This document shows, one piece after another, positions 41,247 to 49,691 of a stretch of 64,000 nucleotides of DNA. Positions within the stretch are counted from its first letter, which is position 1. Each line of letters starts with the position of its first letter. The stretch comes from ELB16-189 sp018266435 (GTDB taxonomy: Bacteria; Bacteroidota; Bacteroidia; Cytophagales; Cyclobacteriaceae): positions 930,001 to 994,000 of the forward strand of contig CP126125.1 of the NCBI GenBank assembly GCA_030123525.1, read 5' to 3'. The notes beneath the pieces were generated by a model. The model did no database searches. It had not been told where the DNA came from and was given only the letters and a program-made list of their open reading frames with translations. Position numbers and translations under genes: made by a program.

Positions 41247-42227
41247 ATGTCAGCCGATCAAATTTTTAATTCATTTTCTAAACTGAATATACTCATCATC
41301 GGAGATGTCATGCTCGACAGCCACATCTGGGGTAATGTTGAGCGCATCTCACCCGAAGCTCCTGTGCCGGTTATTCAGGTAAAGAAAAAAGATTTTCGAT
41401 TGGGCGGAGCCGGAAATGTGGCGGTGAATATTCATGCGCTCGGTGCATCGCCCGTTTTGTGTGCTTTGGTTGGACATGATGACGATGGCCAGCGCGTGAT
41501 GCGGCTGATGCAGGAAAACGGAATGAGCCAATCCGGACTAGTTGTCAGCAAAGACCGGCCCACTACCGTGAAGACGAGAGTGATAGCCGGACATCAACAC
41601 GTGGTACGTGTAGATGAGGAATCAGATCGTGAAGCAAATGCCTCCGAAGAAAATGAATTATTGCAACGTATTGAAAAACTTTTGCCTCAATGCCAGGCGG
41701 TAATCTTTGAAGACTATGACAAAGGCGTGTTAAATGAAAAAATCATTAACCGCACAACCGAGTTAGCTGCCCAACACTCAATCCCCACGATTGTCGATCC
41801 TAAAAAAAGAAATTTTCTTTTTTACAAAAACATAACACTTTTCAAGCCTAACCTGAAAGAACTTCGCGAGGGGTTGAAAGTAGAAGTAAATGCCGCTAAC
41901 CTGAATCAGGTTCAGCAAGCTGTGAGCTTACTGAAAAACAAACTGAATGTGAGGGGTGTGATGGTCACTCTTTCTGAACATGGTGTGTATATTGATTACA
42001 ACCAACAAATAAAAATCCCTGCCCATGCCCGCGAAATTGCCGATGTGTCAGGTGCTGGAGATACTGTGGTAAGTGTGGCTACCTTATGTGTAGCTCTGAA
42101 GTTAGAAACAAAAATCATTGCCGAATTGAGCAACCTGGCCGGGGGGCTGGTATGCCAGCACGTGGGGGTAGTGCCCATTGATAAAGAGGAACTGAAACGT
42201 GAAGCCGTACGCCTGGGGTTGAATTGA
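41247..42227 (+). CDS. rfaE1: PfkB kinase, likely heptose-7-phosphate kinase (RfaE1/HldE-N)
   Basis: A 326-residue ribokinase-fold protein: NILIIGDVMLDSHIWGNVER, FRLGGAGNVAVNIHALGA, and the catalytic DVSGAGDTVVSVATL with its Asp near residue 265. The DVMLDxxxxG-x-x-RISPEAPVPV opening is typical of D-glycero-D-manno-heptose-7-phosphate kinase, which makes the LPS heptose precursor. It has only the kinase half; the adenylyltransferase would be separate. Confidence 0.88.
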   Translation: MSADQIFNSFSKLNILIIGDVMLDSHIWGNVERISPEAPVPVIQVKKKDFRLGGAGNVAVNIHALGASPVLCALVGHDDDGQRVMRLMQENGMSQSGLVVSKDRPTTVKTRVIAGHQHVVRVDEESDREANASEENELLQRIEKLLPQCQAVIFEDYDKGVLNEKIINRTTELAAQHSIPTIVDPKKRNFLFYKNITLFKPNLKELREGLKVEVNAANLNQVQQAVSLLKNKLNVRGVMVTLSEHGVYIDYNQQIKIPAHAREIADVSGAGDTVVSVATLCVALKLETKIIAELSNLAGGLVCQHVGVVPIDKEELKREAVRLGLN

Positions 42228-42233
42228 ACCAGC

Positions 42234-43442
42234 CTAATAATCTTTGAATTGCTTTTCCAGCGGAATTTTCCGTTCTAAATCGTCAATGACTTTTTTATCG
42301 AGCGGACTTTCTTTGATTACATTATAATTCTCCCAAAACTCTTTGTTATACGATTGGTCTTGGTATTGCAAGCCATAATTACGCATCTTTTGCCACAGAC
42401 CGATACGCCTGACCGGGTTAGGGTAAATATGGTTGATCAGCAGTTGCCGGTTAAGTTCAGCTTCAAATTTTAATTTTCCTGTTTTATGGTCATACCAGTT
42501 TACCTGCGACTCAACCGCGAGGTACTTCAAATAGAATTTTCCCTCAAATAACTTAAACTCAATCGTTCGTTTAATTTTAACAAACCGGCTTTCCAGCCCG
42601 CGTTTTTTTTCTAATTTTTCCTGATGATCGTTTTCATATTCCAACCGCACGATTCCATACGTTTCTTTATCAACAAATACACGTAGTTTAAAATCTTTGT
42701 TTAATGTAATCACAAAAACTTCACGTCCTTCAAAGGAAGTGTTGTTATTCAATTCTAGACTTTTAAAGAAAACATCTTCTTCCGGAAATTGCCTGTAGCG
42801 GATATTGTTGTTCAGCAATAAATCTTCCAACAGGTTGTCTTTATCAAAAAACGAAGTGAACTTATTGTCGTAGCCCAGGCTTCTTCGCACCTCCTGAAGC
42901 GCTACCCGTTCGCGGAGTTTAAACTTATTGCGTGGAGCTTGATAATTTTCATCATAAATTTTTACCGCTGCTTCTAACAGTGAAATATAAGTGCCTCCCA
43001 GTTTTTTTACATCGCGATAAAACCCATCTAACTGAAAAGGATGCATCGGATAATTATCTTCTATTTTTGACAAGGCCAGACGAAGTACCTCACCTGCTTT
43101 CAGCGTATCAGAAATAACCACCTCTTTCAGCAGTGTGGCGGCAGCTTGCATTTCAATGAGTACTGGTTGGTTAGTTGTAACTGACCACACCGGCACTTCA
43201 TAGGGCAGGTACCCCAGCATATTTACCGAAATTAAATCGTTTCGGTAATCAACAGGTATGTGAAAATCAAATTCACCCTGTTCATTGGCTATCAGCCCAA
43301 TGGGCTTGCCAATGATGCTCACGGTGGCAAAAGGTAAAACTTCTTTGGTGTCGTGGTCAATTACTTTTCCGGAGATCGTAATCTTTTGAGCCAACAAAAG
43401 ATTGACCATCAATACTAACCCACAAAATAAAAAACCCTTCAT
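42234..43442 (-). CDS. Carboxypeptidase-regulatory-like outer-membrane-associated protein
   Basis: A 402-residue exported protein (signal MKGFLFCGLVLMVNLLLAQK). Residues 21-105 are a CarboxypepD_reg-like beta-sandwich (TISGKVIDHDTKEVLPFATV, ANEQGEFDFHIPVD, NMLGYLPYEVPVW), as at the N-terminus of TonB-dependent receptors, but no beta-barrel follows. The remainder (DTLKAGEVLRLALSKIEDNY ... FKLRVFVDKETYGIVRLEYE) is a soluble domain common in Bacteroidota with unknown function. It is convergent with rfaE1. Confidence 0.75.
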   Translation of the reverse strand: MKGFLFCGLVLMVNLLLAQKITISGKVIDHDTKEVLPFATVSIIGKPIGLIANEQGEFDFHIPVDYRNDLISVNMLGYLPYEVPVWSVTTNQPVLIEMQAAATLLKEVVISDTLKAGEVLRLALSKIEDNYPMHPFQLDGFYRDVKKLGGTYISLLEAAVKIYDENYQAPRNKFKLRERVALQEVRRSLGYDNKFTSFFDKDNLLEDLLLNNNIRYRQFPEEDVFFKSLELNNNTSFEGREVFVITLNKDFKLRVFVDKETYGIVRLEYENDHQEKLEKKRGLESRFVKIKRTIEFKLFEGKFYLKYLAVESQVNWYDHKTGKLKFEAELNRQLLINHIYPNPVRRIGLWQKMRNYGLQYQDQSYNKEFWENYNVIKESPLDKKVIDDLERKIPLEKQFKDY

Positions 43443-43574
43443 CAGCTACGAAAGTTACGATTTTGTCAGGTTATCGTATTTTATTGAACCTTTAAAAAGT
43501 GCATTTCATCACCACTAAACGCCATTGGGCGGCATCCCAATCAATTCATTAACTTTAGAAAGCAATTTTGAAGA

Positions 43575-44693
43575 ATGAAGGCCTTAGACAGGATACCTAA
43601 AATATGGAAACAAGCCTACGGGCTGATCTGCCTTTGGTATTTTATCAACTTCACATTAAGTGCTTTGGTTGAGTGGAATTTTGTAAACCCGGCTGCTTAT
43701 GTTTTGTGGAATGCCCTTTTTCTTTACGAGGCATTGTGCGTGTACATCGTTTTGATTTTTCTGTGGTCACACTGGCTATCCGATTTTAAAATAGTTGTGC
43801 AGGTTATTGGCCACGCTTTTGGGCTGGTGTTTTTTTTTCTAACCATGGGTACGCTTTCTTATTTTTTTACCGACTACATGGACGGACTTATTTACTTCGA
43901 TCATTGGAAAGAATATATGCTGGGGCTGCTCAGTTGGGACGCGCTGCGTTTTCATGACCAGTACATCATAACGGTAGGTGTGTATTATGTCATCCGCTAT
44001 TTTCAAGGATTGCAAAAACAAGAACAGGAAAAGAGCGAACTCACCATCAGAAACCGGGAGATGCAAATTTCATTATTAAAATCTCAGATCAACCCACATT
44101 TCCTTTTTAATACCCTCAACTCCATCAGCACATTAGTACATTCAAGCAAGGAGCAGGCCCGCAAATTGATCACGCAACTATCTGATGTATTTCGTTATGC
44201 GCTGGATGCCCACAGCGAGCAAATGGTGGGTCTATCAAAAGAAATAGAGTTCCTTGAAAATTATGTGCGCATTCAGCAAGTGCGCTTTGACGACCGGCTG
44301 CGTTTTGAACGCGATATTGACCCCACATGCCTCAATATACAAGTACCTCCTATGATCTTGCAACCACTGGTTGAAAATTCTATTAAGTACGGCATTGGCC
44401 CCAAACCGGAAGGCGGCACTATTTCGCTGACGGTAAGGCGATCGGGCAGCATCATTTTTTTTGAAGTGAAAGACAATGGGCTTGGCACAGGTGCTAACAA
44501 AGTAATGGACGGAAGTTCGAGCGGCATTGGTATGGCCAACACTGACATGAGGTTGAAAAGTCATTTTGGATCACAGTCTAAACTGCGGGTGCGGGCCAAT
44601 GAAAATGGATACGTTGTCAGTTTTTATATTCAAGACAAAGACTATACAATAACCAGCAAACTATCAGCAAAAGAATTGACTACTTATGAATAA
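43575..44693 (+). CDS. LytS-type sensor histidine kinase
   Basis: A 372-residue membrane kinase. Four or so N-terminal helices (residues 14-145) lead to a short coiled coil and the His_kinase domain with phospho-acceptor LKSQINPHFLFNTLNSISTL (His near 175). An ATP-binding segment, PPMILQPLVENSIKYGIGPK, and GIGMANTDMRLKSHFG follow. The gene overlaps its LytTR response regulator by 8 bases. The stimulus is unknown. Confidence 0.92.
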   Translation: MKALDRIPKIWKQAYGLICLWYFINFTLSALVEWNFVNPAAYVLWNALFLYEALCVYIVLIFLWSHWLSDFKIVVQVIGHAFGLVFFFLTMGTLSYFFTDYMDGLIYFDHWKEYMLGLLSWDALRFHDQYIITVGVYYVIRYFQGLQKQEQEKSELTIRNREMQISLLKSQINPHFLFNTLNSISTLVHSSKEQARKLITQLSDVFRYALDAHSEQMVGLSKEIEFLENYVRIQQVRFDDRLRFERDIDPTCLNIQVPPMILQPLVENSIKYGIGPKPEGGTISLTVRRSGSIIFFEVKDNGLGTGANKVMDGSSSGIGMANTDMRLKSHFGSQSKLRVRANENGYVVSFYIQDKDYTITSKLSAKELTTYE

Positions 44694-45441
44694 CGAAAAA
44701 ACAACTTGCGTAATTGTGGACGATGAAAAGCTGGCGCGTGAATTATTGCGCGAGTATCTTGAAGCATTTCCTGAAATTGAGTTAGTCGGAGAAGCTTCCA
44801 ATGGAAACGATGCCGTAGCCTTGATTGACAAGCTCAACCCCACCCTGATTTTTTTAGATGTACAAATGCCCGGCATGACCGGTTTTGATGTGCTGGATGA
44901 CATCACCCACGAACCGTATGTTATTTTCGTTACTGCCTACGATCAATACGCTATACAGGCCTTTGAAAAAAATGCAGTTGACTACCTGCTTAAGCCACTT
45001 GATCACGATCGTTTCAACCAGGCTGTGCAGCGAGCTCTGAAACGGAAAAAAACAGAAACAGCCAACATCGAAAACCTGTTGGGAGGCTTACGCCCTCAAC
45101 AAACTCCGGGAAATTTTGAGTCACACGTTTTCGTGCAGAAATCAGAAAAATTATTCAGCCTCCCAGTAGATGAGATTGTACACCTGGAAGCTTCGGGCGA
45201 CTATACAATCATCACAACCAAGAGCGATCAGTTTGTGAGTTCATCGGGTATTGGTAAACTGGAAGAAATTATGAATCCCGATAAGTTCATCCGGGTGCAC
45301 CGCTCAACCATAGTGAACATTCATTTTCTCAAAGAGATTGAACGCCACTTTAACGGAAGCATGGTGGTAAAAATGCAAAACGGCAAGAGTTTTCCGGTAA
45401 GCCGAACGTATGCCAAACAGATCAGGAAAAGAGTAGTTTGA
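44686..45441 (+). CDS. LytTR response regulator
   Basis: A 251-residue regulator. The receiver has acidic VDDEK, phospho-acceptor D in LIFLDVQMPGMTGFD (about residue 54), T in FVTAYDQYAIQ and K in DYLLKPLDHDR. The C-terminal LytTR DNA-binding domain (about 145-250) contains HLEASGDYTIITTKSDQFVS and FIRVHRSTIVNIHFLKEIER. It pairs with the overlapping kinase gene. Confidence 0.94.
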   Translation: MNNEKTTCVIVDDEKLARELLREYLEAFPEIELVGEASNGNDAVALIDKLNPTLIFLDVQMPGMTGFDVLDDITHEPYVIFVTAYDQYAIQAFEKNAVDYLLKPLDHDRFNQAVQRALKRKKTETANIENLLGGLRPQQTPGNFESHVFVQKSEKLFSLPVDEIVHLEASGDYTIITTKSDQFVSSSGIGKLEEIMNPDKFIRVHRSTIVNIHFLKEIERHFNGSMVVKMQNGKSFPVSRTYAKQIRKRVV

Positions 45442-45442
45442 C

Positions 45443-47065
45443 TTATTTTTTATACCCCGGCCCTCTTACACAGCGCCCCGGCATTGCTCCGGTGTGGTTG
45501 CCATTCTTCAACACCAGAATTCCATTCACTAACACATGATGAACTCCCGTGGCATACTGGTGTGGGTTTTCAAATGTGGCGTGATCTGCAATTTGAGTTG
45601 GATCAAACGCCACCACATCGGCATAATTACCAACTTTCAGGCTTCCGCGCTTTTTAATTTTTAAGTTCTGTGCAGGTAACGAAGTAAGACGCCTCACGGC
45701 TTCTTCTACAGTCATCAATTTTTGCTCACGAACATATTTCCCGAGCAGGCGTGCAAAACTTCCATATGCCCGCGGATGTGCCCCCCCATCGGTAAATGGC
45801 TTCACCGCTGGAATAGAGGCCGCATCAGAACAAATGCTAACGTATGGTAATCGCAACATTCGCTTTACATTTTCTTCCGAGATCAAAAAAAAGATACAAG
45901 GTATAGACGAGCGATCAGACGTGATCAGGTCAAGCATGGTTTCGTTTGCATTTTTTTTGTGGTGACGAGCTATTTCGCTGAGCCGCTTGTTACGGTACAG
46001 TTTGTTGAGTGAATCTTTTCTAAACCCCAGCACCATGACATCTTTGGGATCAGAATTGCGCGAGGGAATACCCAACTCCAAATCGCGTAGTACTTTTTTT
46101 CTAACCACGGTATCTTTCAATCGCTTGCATAGCTCGTTCATTCCTCCTTCTTGCACCCATGTAGGTAAGCGAGCCGTCAAGCTGGTGCCGCTGGCGTTGT
46201 AGGTGTACATGTCTGCCGTAATTTTCAATCCTGATTTTTGAGCGCTGTCAATTTTATAAATGACTTTGTCTATTTTATCCCAATTCCAGGGGTTGCTGAT
46301 TTTTAAATGATAGATCTCCGTGGGGATTTCAGCTTCTTGTGAAATGCGAAACGTTTCTTTCAGTGCCGCAAAGATATGGTCGCTTTCGTTGCGCATGTGG
46401 GTAATGTACATGCCTCCGTAAGCGGAAGCAACTTTACACAGTTCAATCAATTCTTCAGTTGACGCATAATCGGCTGGGGCATAAATCAAAGATGAACCTA
46501 TGCCCATGGCTCCTTCTTTCATGGCAGTTTCAACCAACGATTTCATTTGGCTCTGCTCTTGAGCGTTGGGTTTTCTGTTCTCATTTCCCAGTACATAATT
46601 TCTAACGGTAGTGGCACCAACAAACGAAGTAAAATTGGTTGATACTCCTTTTTTTTGAAGGTAGTTGAAATACTCGCCCAGCGTTTCCCATGTTGAATCT
46701 TTGGAGTTTCTTTTTTTGCGAGGGCCGGGGCTCCATCCCTCACCAAATACCTCGAGGGTAACTCCTTGCTTGAGGTCACTCATTGAGCGGCCATCCTGAA
46801 TCAGCGACTGATCAGCCCAACTGAGCATGTTGATAAACCCTGGAGCAACGGCTAATCCGATTACATCAATTTCTGTTTTGCCTGTTGCCCTCGATAGGTC
46901 GCCAATGAAAGCAATGGTGTCGGCATTGATACCGATATCTGCGTGATAGGGCTTCCCGCCTAGTCCGTCATATATCAATCCGTGACGAAGAACAATATCA
47001 AATTTTTTTCTTTCAGGATTAAAAGAAGAAAATAGCAGAAGCGAGATCAGTAAAAGGATACGCAT
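45443..47065 (-). CDS. D-aminoacylase-like amidohydrolase lacking the first His motif
   Basis: A 540-residue exported amidohydrolase (signal MRILLLISLLLFSSFNPERK). The N-acyl-D-amino-acid deacylase layout is present: DIVLRHGLIYDGLGGKPYHA, GAMGIGSSLIYAPADYAS, MYITHMRNESDHIF, EIYHLKISNPWNWD and the C-terminal GGAHPRAYGSFARLLGKYVR, then NYADVVAFDP. The usual PGFIDxHxH metal-binding motif is PGFINMLSWADQSL here, so a metal site is lost or changed. True substrate uncertain. Confidence 0.85.
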   Translation of the reverse strand: MRILLLISLLLFSSFNPERKKFDIVLRHGLIYDGLGGKPYHADIGINADTIAFIGDLSRATGKTEIDVIGLAVAPGFINMLSWADQSLIQDGRSMSDLKQGVTLEVFGEGWSPGPRKKRNSKDSTWETLGEYFNYLQKKGVSTNFTSFVGATTVRNYVLGNENRKPNAQEQSQMKSLVETAMKEGAMGIGSSLIYAPADYASTEELIELCKVASAYGGMYITHMRNESDHIFAALKETFRISQEAEIPTEIYHLKISNPWNWDKIDKVIYKIDSAQKSGLKITADMYTYNASGTSLTARLPTWVQEGGMNELCKRLKDTVVRKKVLRDLELGIPSRNSDPKDVMVLGFRKDSLNKLYRNKRLSEIARHHKKNANETMLDLITSDRSSIPCIFFLISEENVKRMLRLPYVSICSDAASIPAVKPFTDGGAHPRAYGSFARLLGKYVREQKLMTVEEAVRRLTSLPAQNLKIKKRGSLKVGNYADVVAFDPTQIADHATFENPHQYATGVHHVLVNGILVLKNGNHTGAMPGRCVRGPGYKK

Positions 47066-47082
47066 GAACGAATCTAATCAAT

Positions 47083-47790
47083 TTAGTGACACGCTACACC
47101 GTTCACATAGTTTTCAATTGAAGAAACGGCCTGCGCTTGCTCACTTCCTTCAAAGCCTATGATATCGGTATAGGTAATTTGTTTTTGGTATTCGTCTAAA
47201 AAAATCTTCGACAATGGTAAATATGACCAATGCCATTTCTCTTCTTCGTAGCCGGTTCGTCCGTGTGATTTATTTGTGTAGGGTTGGCAGAATCCATACT
47301 CCGGGGCGTGTGCTGTTAACCATTGATAGATTTTCAACCCTTCATCTTTTTCGAAATAATTATTATCCAATGAATTCAAATCCATGTCGGTTCCCCAATG
47401 ATGACGCGAGGTGCCCGGCATACTGCTGTACAACATGATAAGTCTGGCTCGTTCTTTCAAATCTGTAACCGTGGTTAAATTTTTTCCCTCTACCATTCTT
47501 TTTCCAGTCCACTTATTTTCCCATATATCTTTTTGGCTGTAAAAATTTCGGGTAGCCGAAATAATTACGAGATGAATGCCCTCCTTCTCTGCGGCAGCTG
47601 CCATTTTTTGAAATGCCTGATGTGTTTCTTTACGAAGGAATCCATTCAGCGCGCTGCCCTTTGCCACTTTAGAATTAAGTTGTACAAAACGGGTATCGGT
47701 TGCCGGATCAAACCGGCCAAGCAGATAATTTTTGTCGATTGAGTTTTGTGAAAAAGAAAAAACCGGTAGCAGAAATAATATAAGTTTCAC
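47083..47790 (-). CDS. M15 family D-Ala-D-Ala carboxypeptidase (VanY-like)
   Basis: A 235-residue exported zinc peptidase (signal MKLILFLLPVFSFSQ). The family motif SMPGTSRHHWGTDMDLNSLD (SxHxxGxxxD) supplies His and Asp zinc ligands, and EEKWHWSYLPLSK supplies the catalytic Glu and second His. It should trim the terminal D-Ala of peptidoglycan peptides. It is codirectional with the amidohydrolase, which is 17 bases downstream. Confidence 0.9.
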   Translation of the reverse strand: MKLILFLLPVFSFSQNSIDKNYLLGRFDPATDTRFVQLNSKVAKGSALNGFLRKETHQAFQKMAAAAEKEGIHLVIISATRNFYSQKDIWENKWTGKRMVEGKNLTTVTDLKERARLIMLYSSMPGTSRHHWGTDMDLNSLDNNYFEKDEGLKIYQWLTAHAPEYGFCQPYTNKSHGRTGYEEEKWHWSYLPLSKIFLDEYQKQITYTDIIGFEGSEQAQAVSSIENYVNGVACH

Positions 47791-47807
47791 AACTCGGTTT
47801 TTAAAAA

Positions 47808-49328
47808 TTACACTCCCAGAATTAGTCTTCCGGGGTCTTCAAGCATTTCCTTCACGCGCACCAAGAAACTCACAGACTCGCGACCGTCAATAATGCGATG
47901 GTCATACGAAAGTGCCAGGTACATGATTGGTCTTACTACCACCTCACCTTTAATGGCAATGGGTCGCTCAACTATGTTGTGCATTCCAAGAATAGCTGCC
48001 TGAGGCGGATTAATTATAGGCGTTGAAAGCATGGACCCAAACACGCCACCATTGGTAATGGAAAAAGTACCTCCGGTCATTTCTTCAATAGAAAGTTTAC
48101 CATCGCGGCCTTTGGTAGCCAGGCGCACAACTTCACTTTCAATTTGTGCCATGGTCAATGATTCGGCATTGCGAATCACCGGCACAACCAACCCGCGAGG
48201 TGTAGAAACGGCTATTGAAATATCGCAGTAGTCGTGGTAAATAATTTCATCTTTATCGATAGAGGCATTTACTGCCGGAAAATCTTTTAGTGCTGCACAA
48301 ATTGCTTTAGTGAAAAAGGACATGAACCCCAGCCCTACTCCATACTTTTCTTTGAATTGATCTTTGTATTTGCTACGCAAGTCCATCACGGGCTTCATGT
48401 CCACTTCATTGAATGTGGTGAGCATGGCCGTTTCATTTTTCACGGCTACCAGCCTGCGGGCGATGGTTTTGCGCAGTGATGTCATTTTTTCCCTGCGTTC
48501 GTTGCGAGTTCCCCCTGACGTAATCACAGGCGGAGCCAACACGGGGGCAGGCTTGCTTTCTTTTGTTGAGGGTTGTGCTTTTATGGCATCTTCTTTAGTT
48601 ATCCTTCCGCCTACACCAGATCCTGAAACCTGAGTGGCCGGTATATTTTTCTCATCCAAAATTTTTGCGGCAGCCGGTGACGGTGTGCCTGAGGCGTACG
48701 AAGTGGTGGTACTGGGCTGCACAGTAGTAGCTTGCGCGGTGGGCGTGGGTGTTACGGTCGGGGCTCCGCCTTCGGTCACCTCAATTTTACAGATCAGCCC
48801 ACCAATGGGTAATGTGGTTTTTTCCTTAGCAACAATGCGAAGCGTGCCGTTTGCTTCTGCCGGCAGTTCAAATGTGGCTTTATCTGATTCTACTTCGGCT
48901 ATGATTTCATCCAGCTTTACAAAGTCACCATCTTTTTTGAGCCAGGTAGAAATTGTTACTTCTGTGATAGATTCACCCACGGCTGGCACTTTCATTTCTT
49001 TGATTGTTCCGGTTTGCATAGGTTTTGAGGGATTAGTTGGGGTTGCTATTGATGTTGTGGTTTTGGGTTGTGAAGCAGCCGCGCTTGTTATTGAACTGTC
49101 TGCGATTTCACAAATCACGGTTCCAATTGGAACTACATCTCCTTTTTGTTTTATAATTTTTAGAATTCCGGCTTGTGGCGCAGTAAGCTCAAAGGTCGCT
49201 TTATCTGATTCTAGTTCAGCAATCACTTCGTCCATCTTTACCACTTCGCCATCTTTTTTCAGCCAGTTGGCAAGGGTTACTTCTGAAATCGATTCACCCA
49301 CCGTTGGAACTTTTACTTGTTGCCCCAT
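47808..49328 (-). CDS. odhB: 2-oxoglutarate dehydrogenase E2 (dihydrolipoyl succinyltransferase)
   Basis: A 506-residue E2 with two lipoyl domains, each with the ESDKATFEL lipoyl-lysine motif (residues about 40 and 150). An Ala/Pro/Thr linker and a peripheral-subunit-binding domain (SPAAAKILDEKNIPATQVSG) follow, then the acyltransferase core with SYDHRIIDGRESVSFL near the end. Two lipoyl domains are more than the single one of Escherichia coli SucB but not rare in Bacteroidota. It transfers succinyl to CoA in the TCA cycle. Confidence 0.96.
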   Translation of the reverse strand: MGQQVKVPTVGESISEVTLANWLKKDGEVVKMDEVIAELESDKATFELTAPQAGILKIIKQKGDVVPIGTVICEIADSSITSAAASQPKTTTSIATPTNPSKPMQTGTIKEMKVPAVGESITEVTISTWLKKDGDFVKLDEIIAEVESDKATFELPAEANGTLRIVAKEKTTLPIGGLICKIEVTEGGAPTVTPTPTAQATTVQPSTTTSYASGTPSPAAAKILDEKNIPATQVSGSGVGGRITKEDAIKAQPSTKESKPAPVLAPPVITSGGTRNERREKMTSLRKTIARRLVAVKNETAMLTTFNEVDMKPVMDLRSKYKDQFKEKYGVGLGFMSFFTKAICAALKDFPAVNASIDKDEIIYHDYCDISIAVSTPRGLVVPVIRNAESLTMAQIESEVVRLATKGRDGKLSIEEMTGGTFSITNGGVFGSMLSTPIINPPQAAILGMHNIVERPIAIKGEVVVRPIMYLALSYDHRIIDGRESVSFLVRVKEMLEDPGRLILGV

Positions 49329-49353
49329 AATAATTTTTATTAATGAAAATGGT

Positions 49354-49686
49354 TTAAATGACTTCCCTTATTTCTGCAAATCCGCCTCGCTCAAGAATCG
49401 GGCAGGTTTTGATAATTTCTGTTGCTTGATCAAGATTATTAGATTTTAATAAAATATAACCTCCCACAATTTCTGTCCCTACTTTATAAATATTGTTTTG
49501 AGTCTGGCCTTTAGTATCTATCACTTTGCCATTGAGCGACAGTGCACGACCACCCGTAAGATTTCCATTCTTAACAAGGGACTCCATCCAGCCTTTTACT
49601 TTCGATTGATGAGTGAAATTGTCTTCATCCGAATGTTGGTCTGTTCTTCCGTCAGGCTCCCGAAAAAGAATCAAAAAATCTTTCAT
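49354..49686 (-). CDS. YCII/DGPF-domain protein
   Basis: A 110-residue protein of the YCII-related (DGPF) fold: MKDFLILFREPDG, KGWMESLVKNGNLTGGRALS, VIDTKGQTQNNIYKVGTEIV, GGYILLKSNNLDQATEIIKT. A dimeric ferredoxin-like domain is expected, sometimes acting as a small hydrolase or isomerase. It sits between odhA and odhB (gaps of 5 and 25 bases), an unusual insertion in this operon. A link to the dehydrogenase is only positional. Confidence 0.8.
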   Translation of the reverse strand: MKDFLILFREPDGRTDQHSDEDNFTHQSKVKGWMESLVKNGNLTGGRALSLNGKVIDTKGQTQNNIYKVGTEIVGGYILLKSNNLDQATEIIKTCPILERGGFAEIREVI

Positions 49687-49691
49687 TGTGA

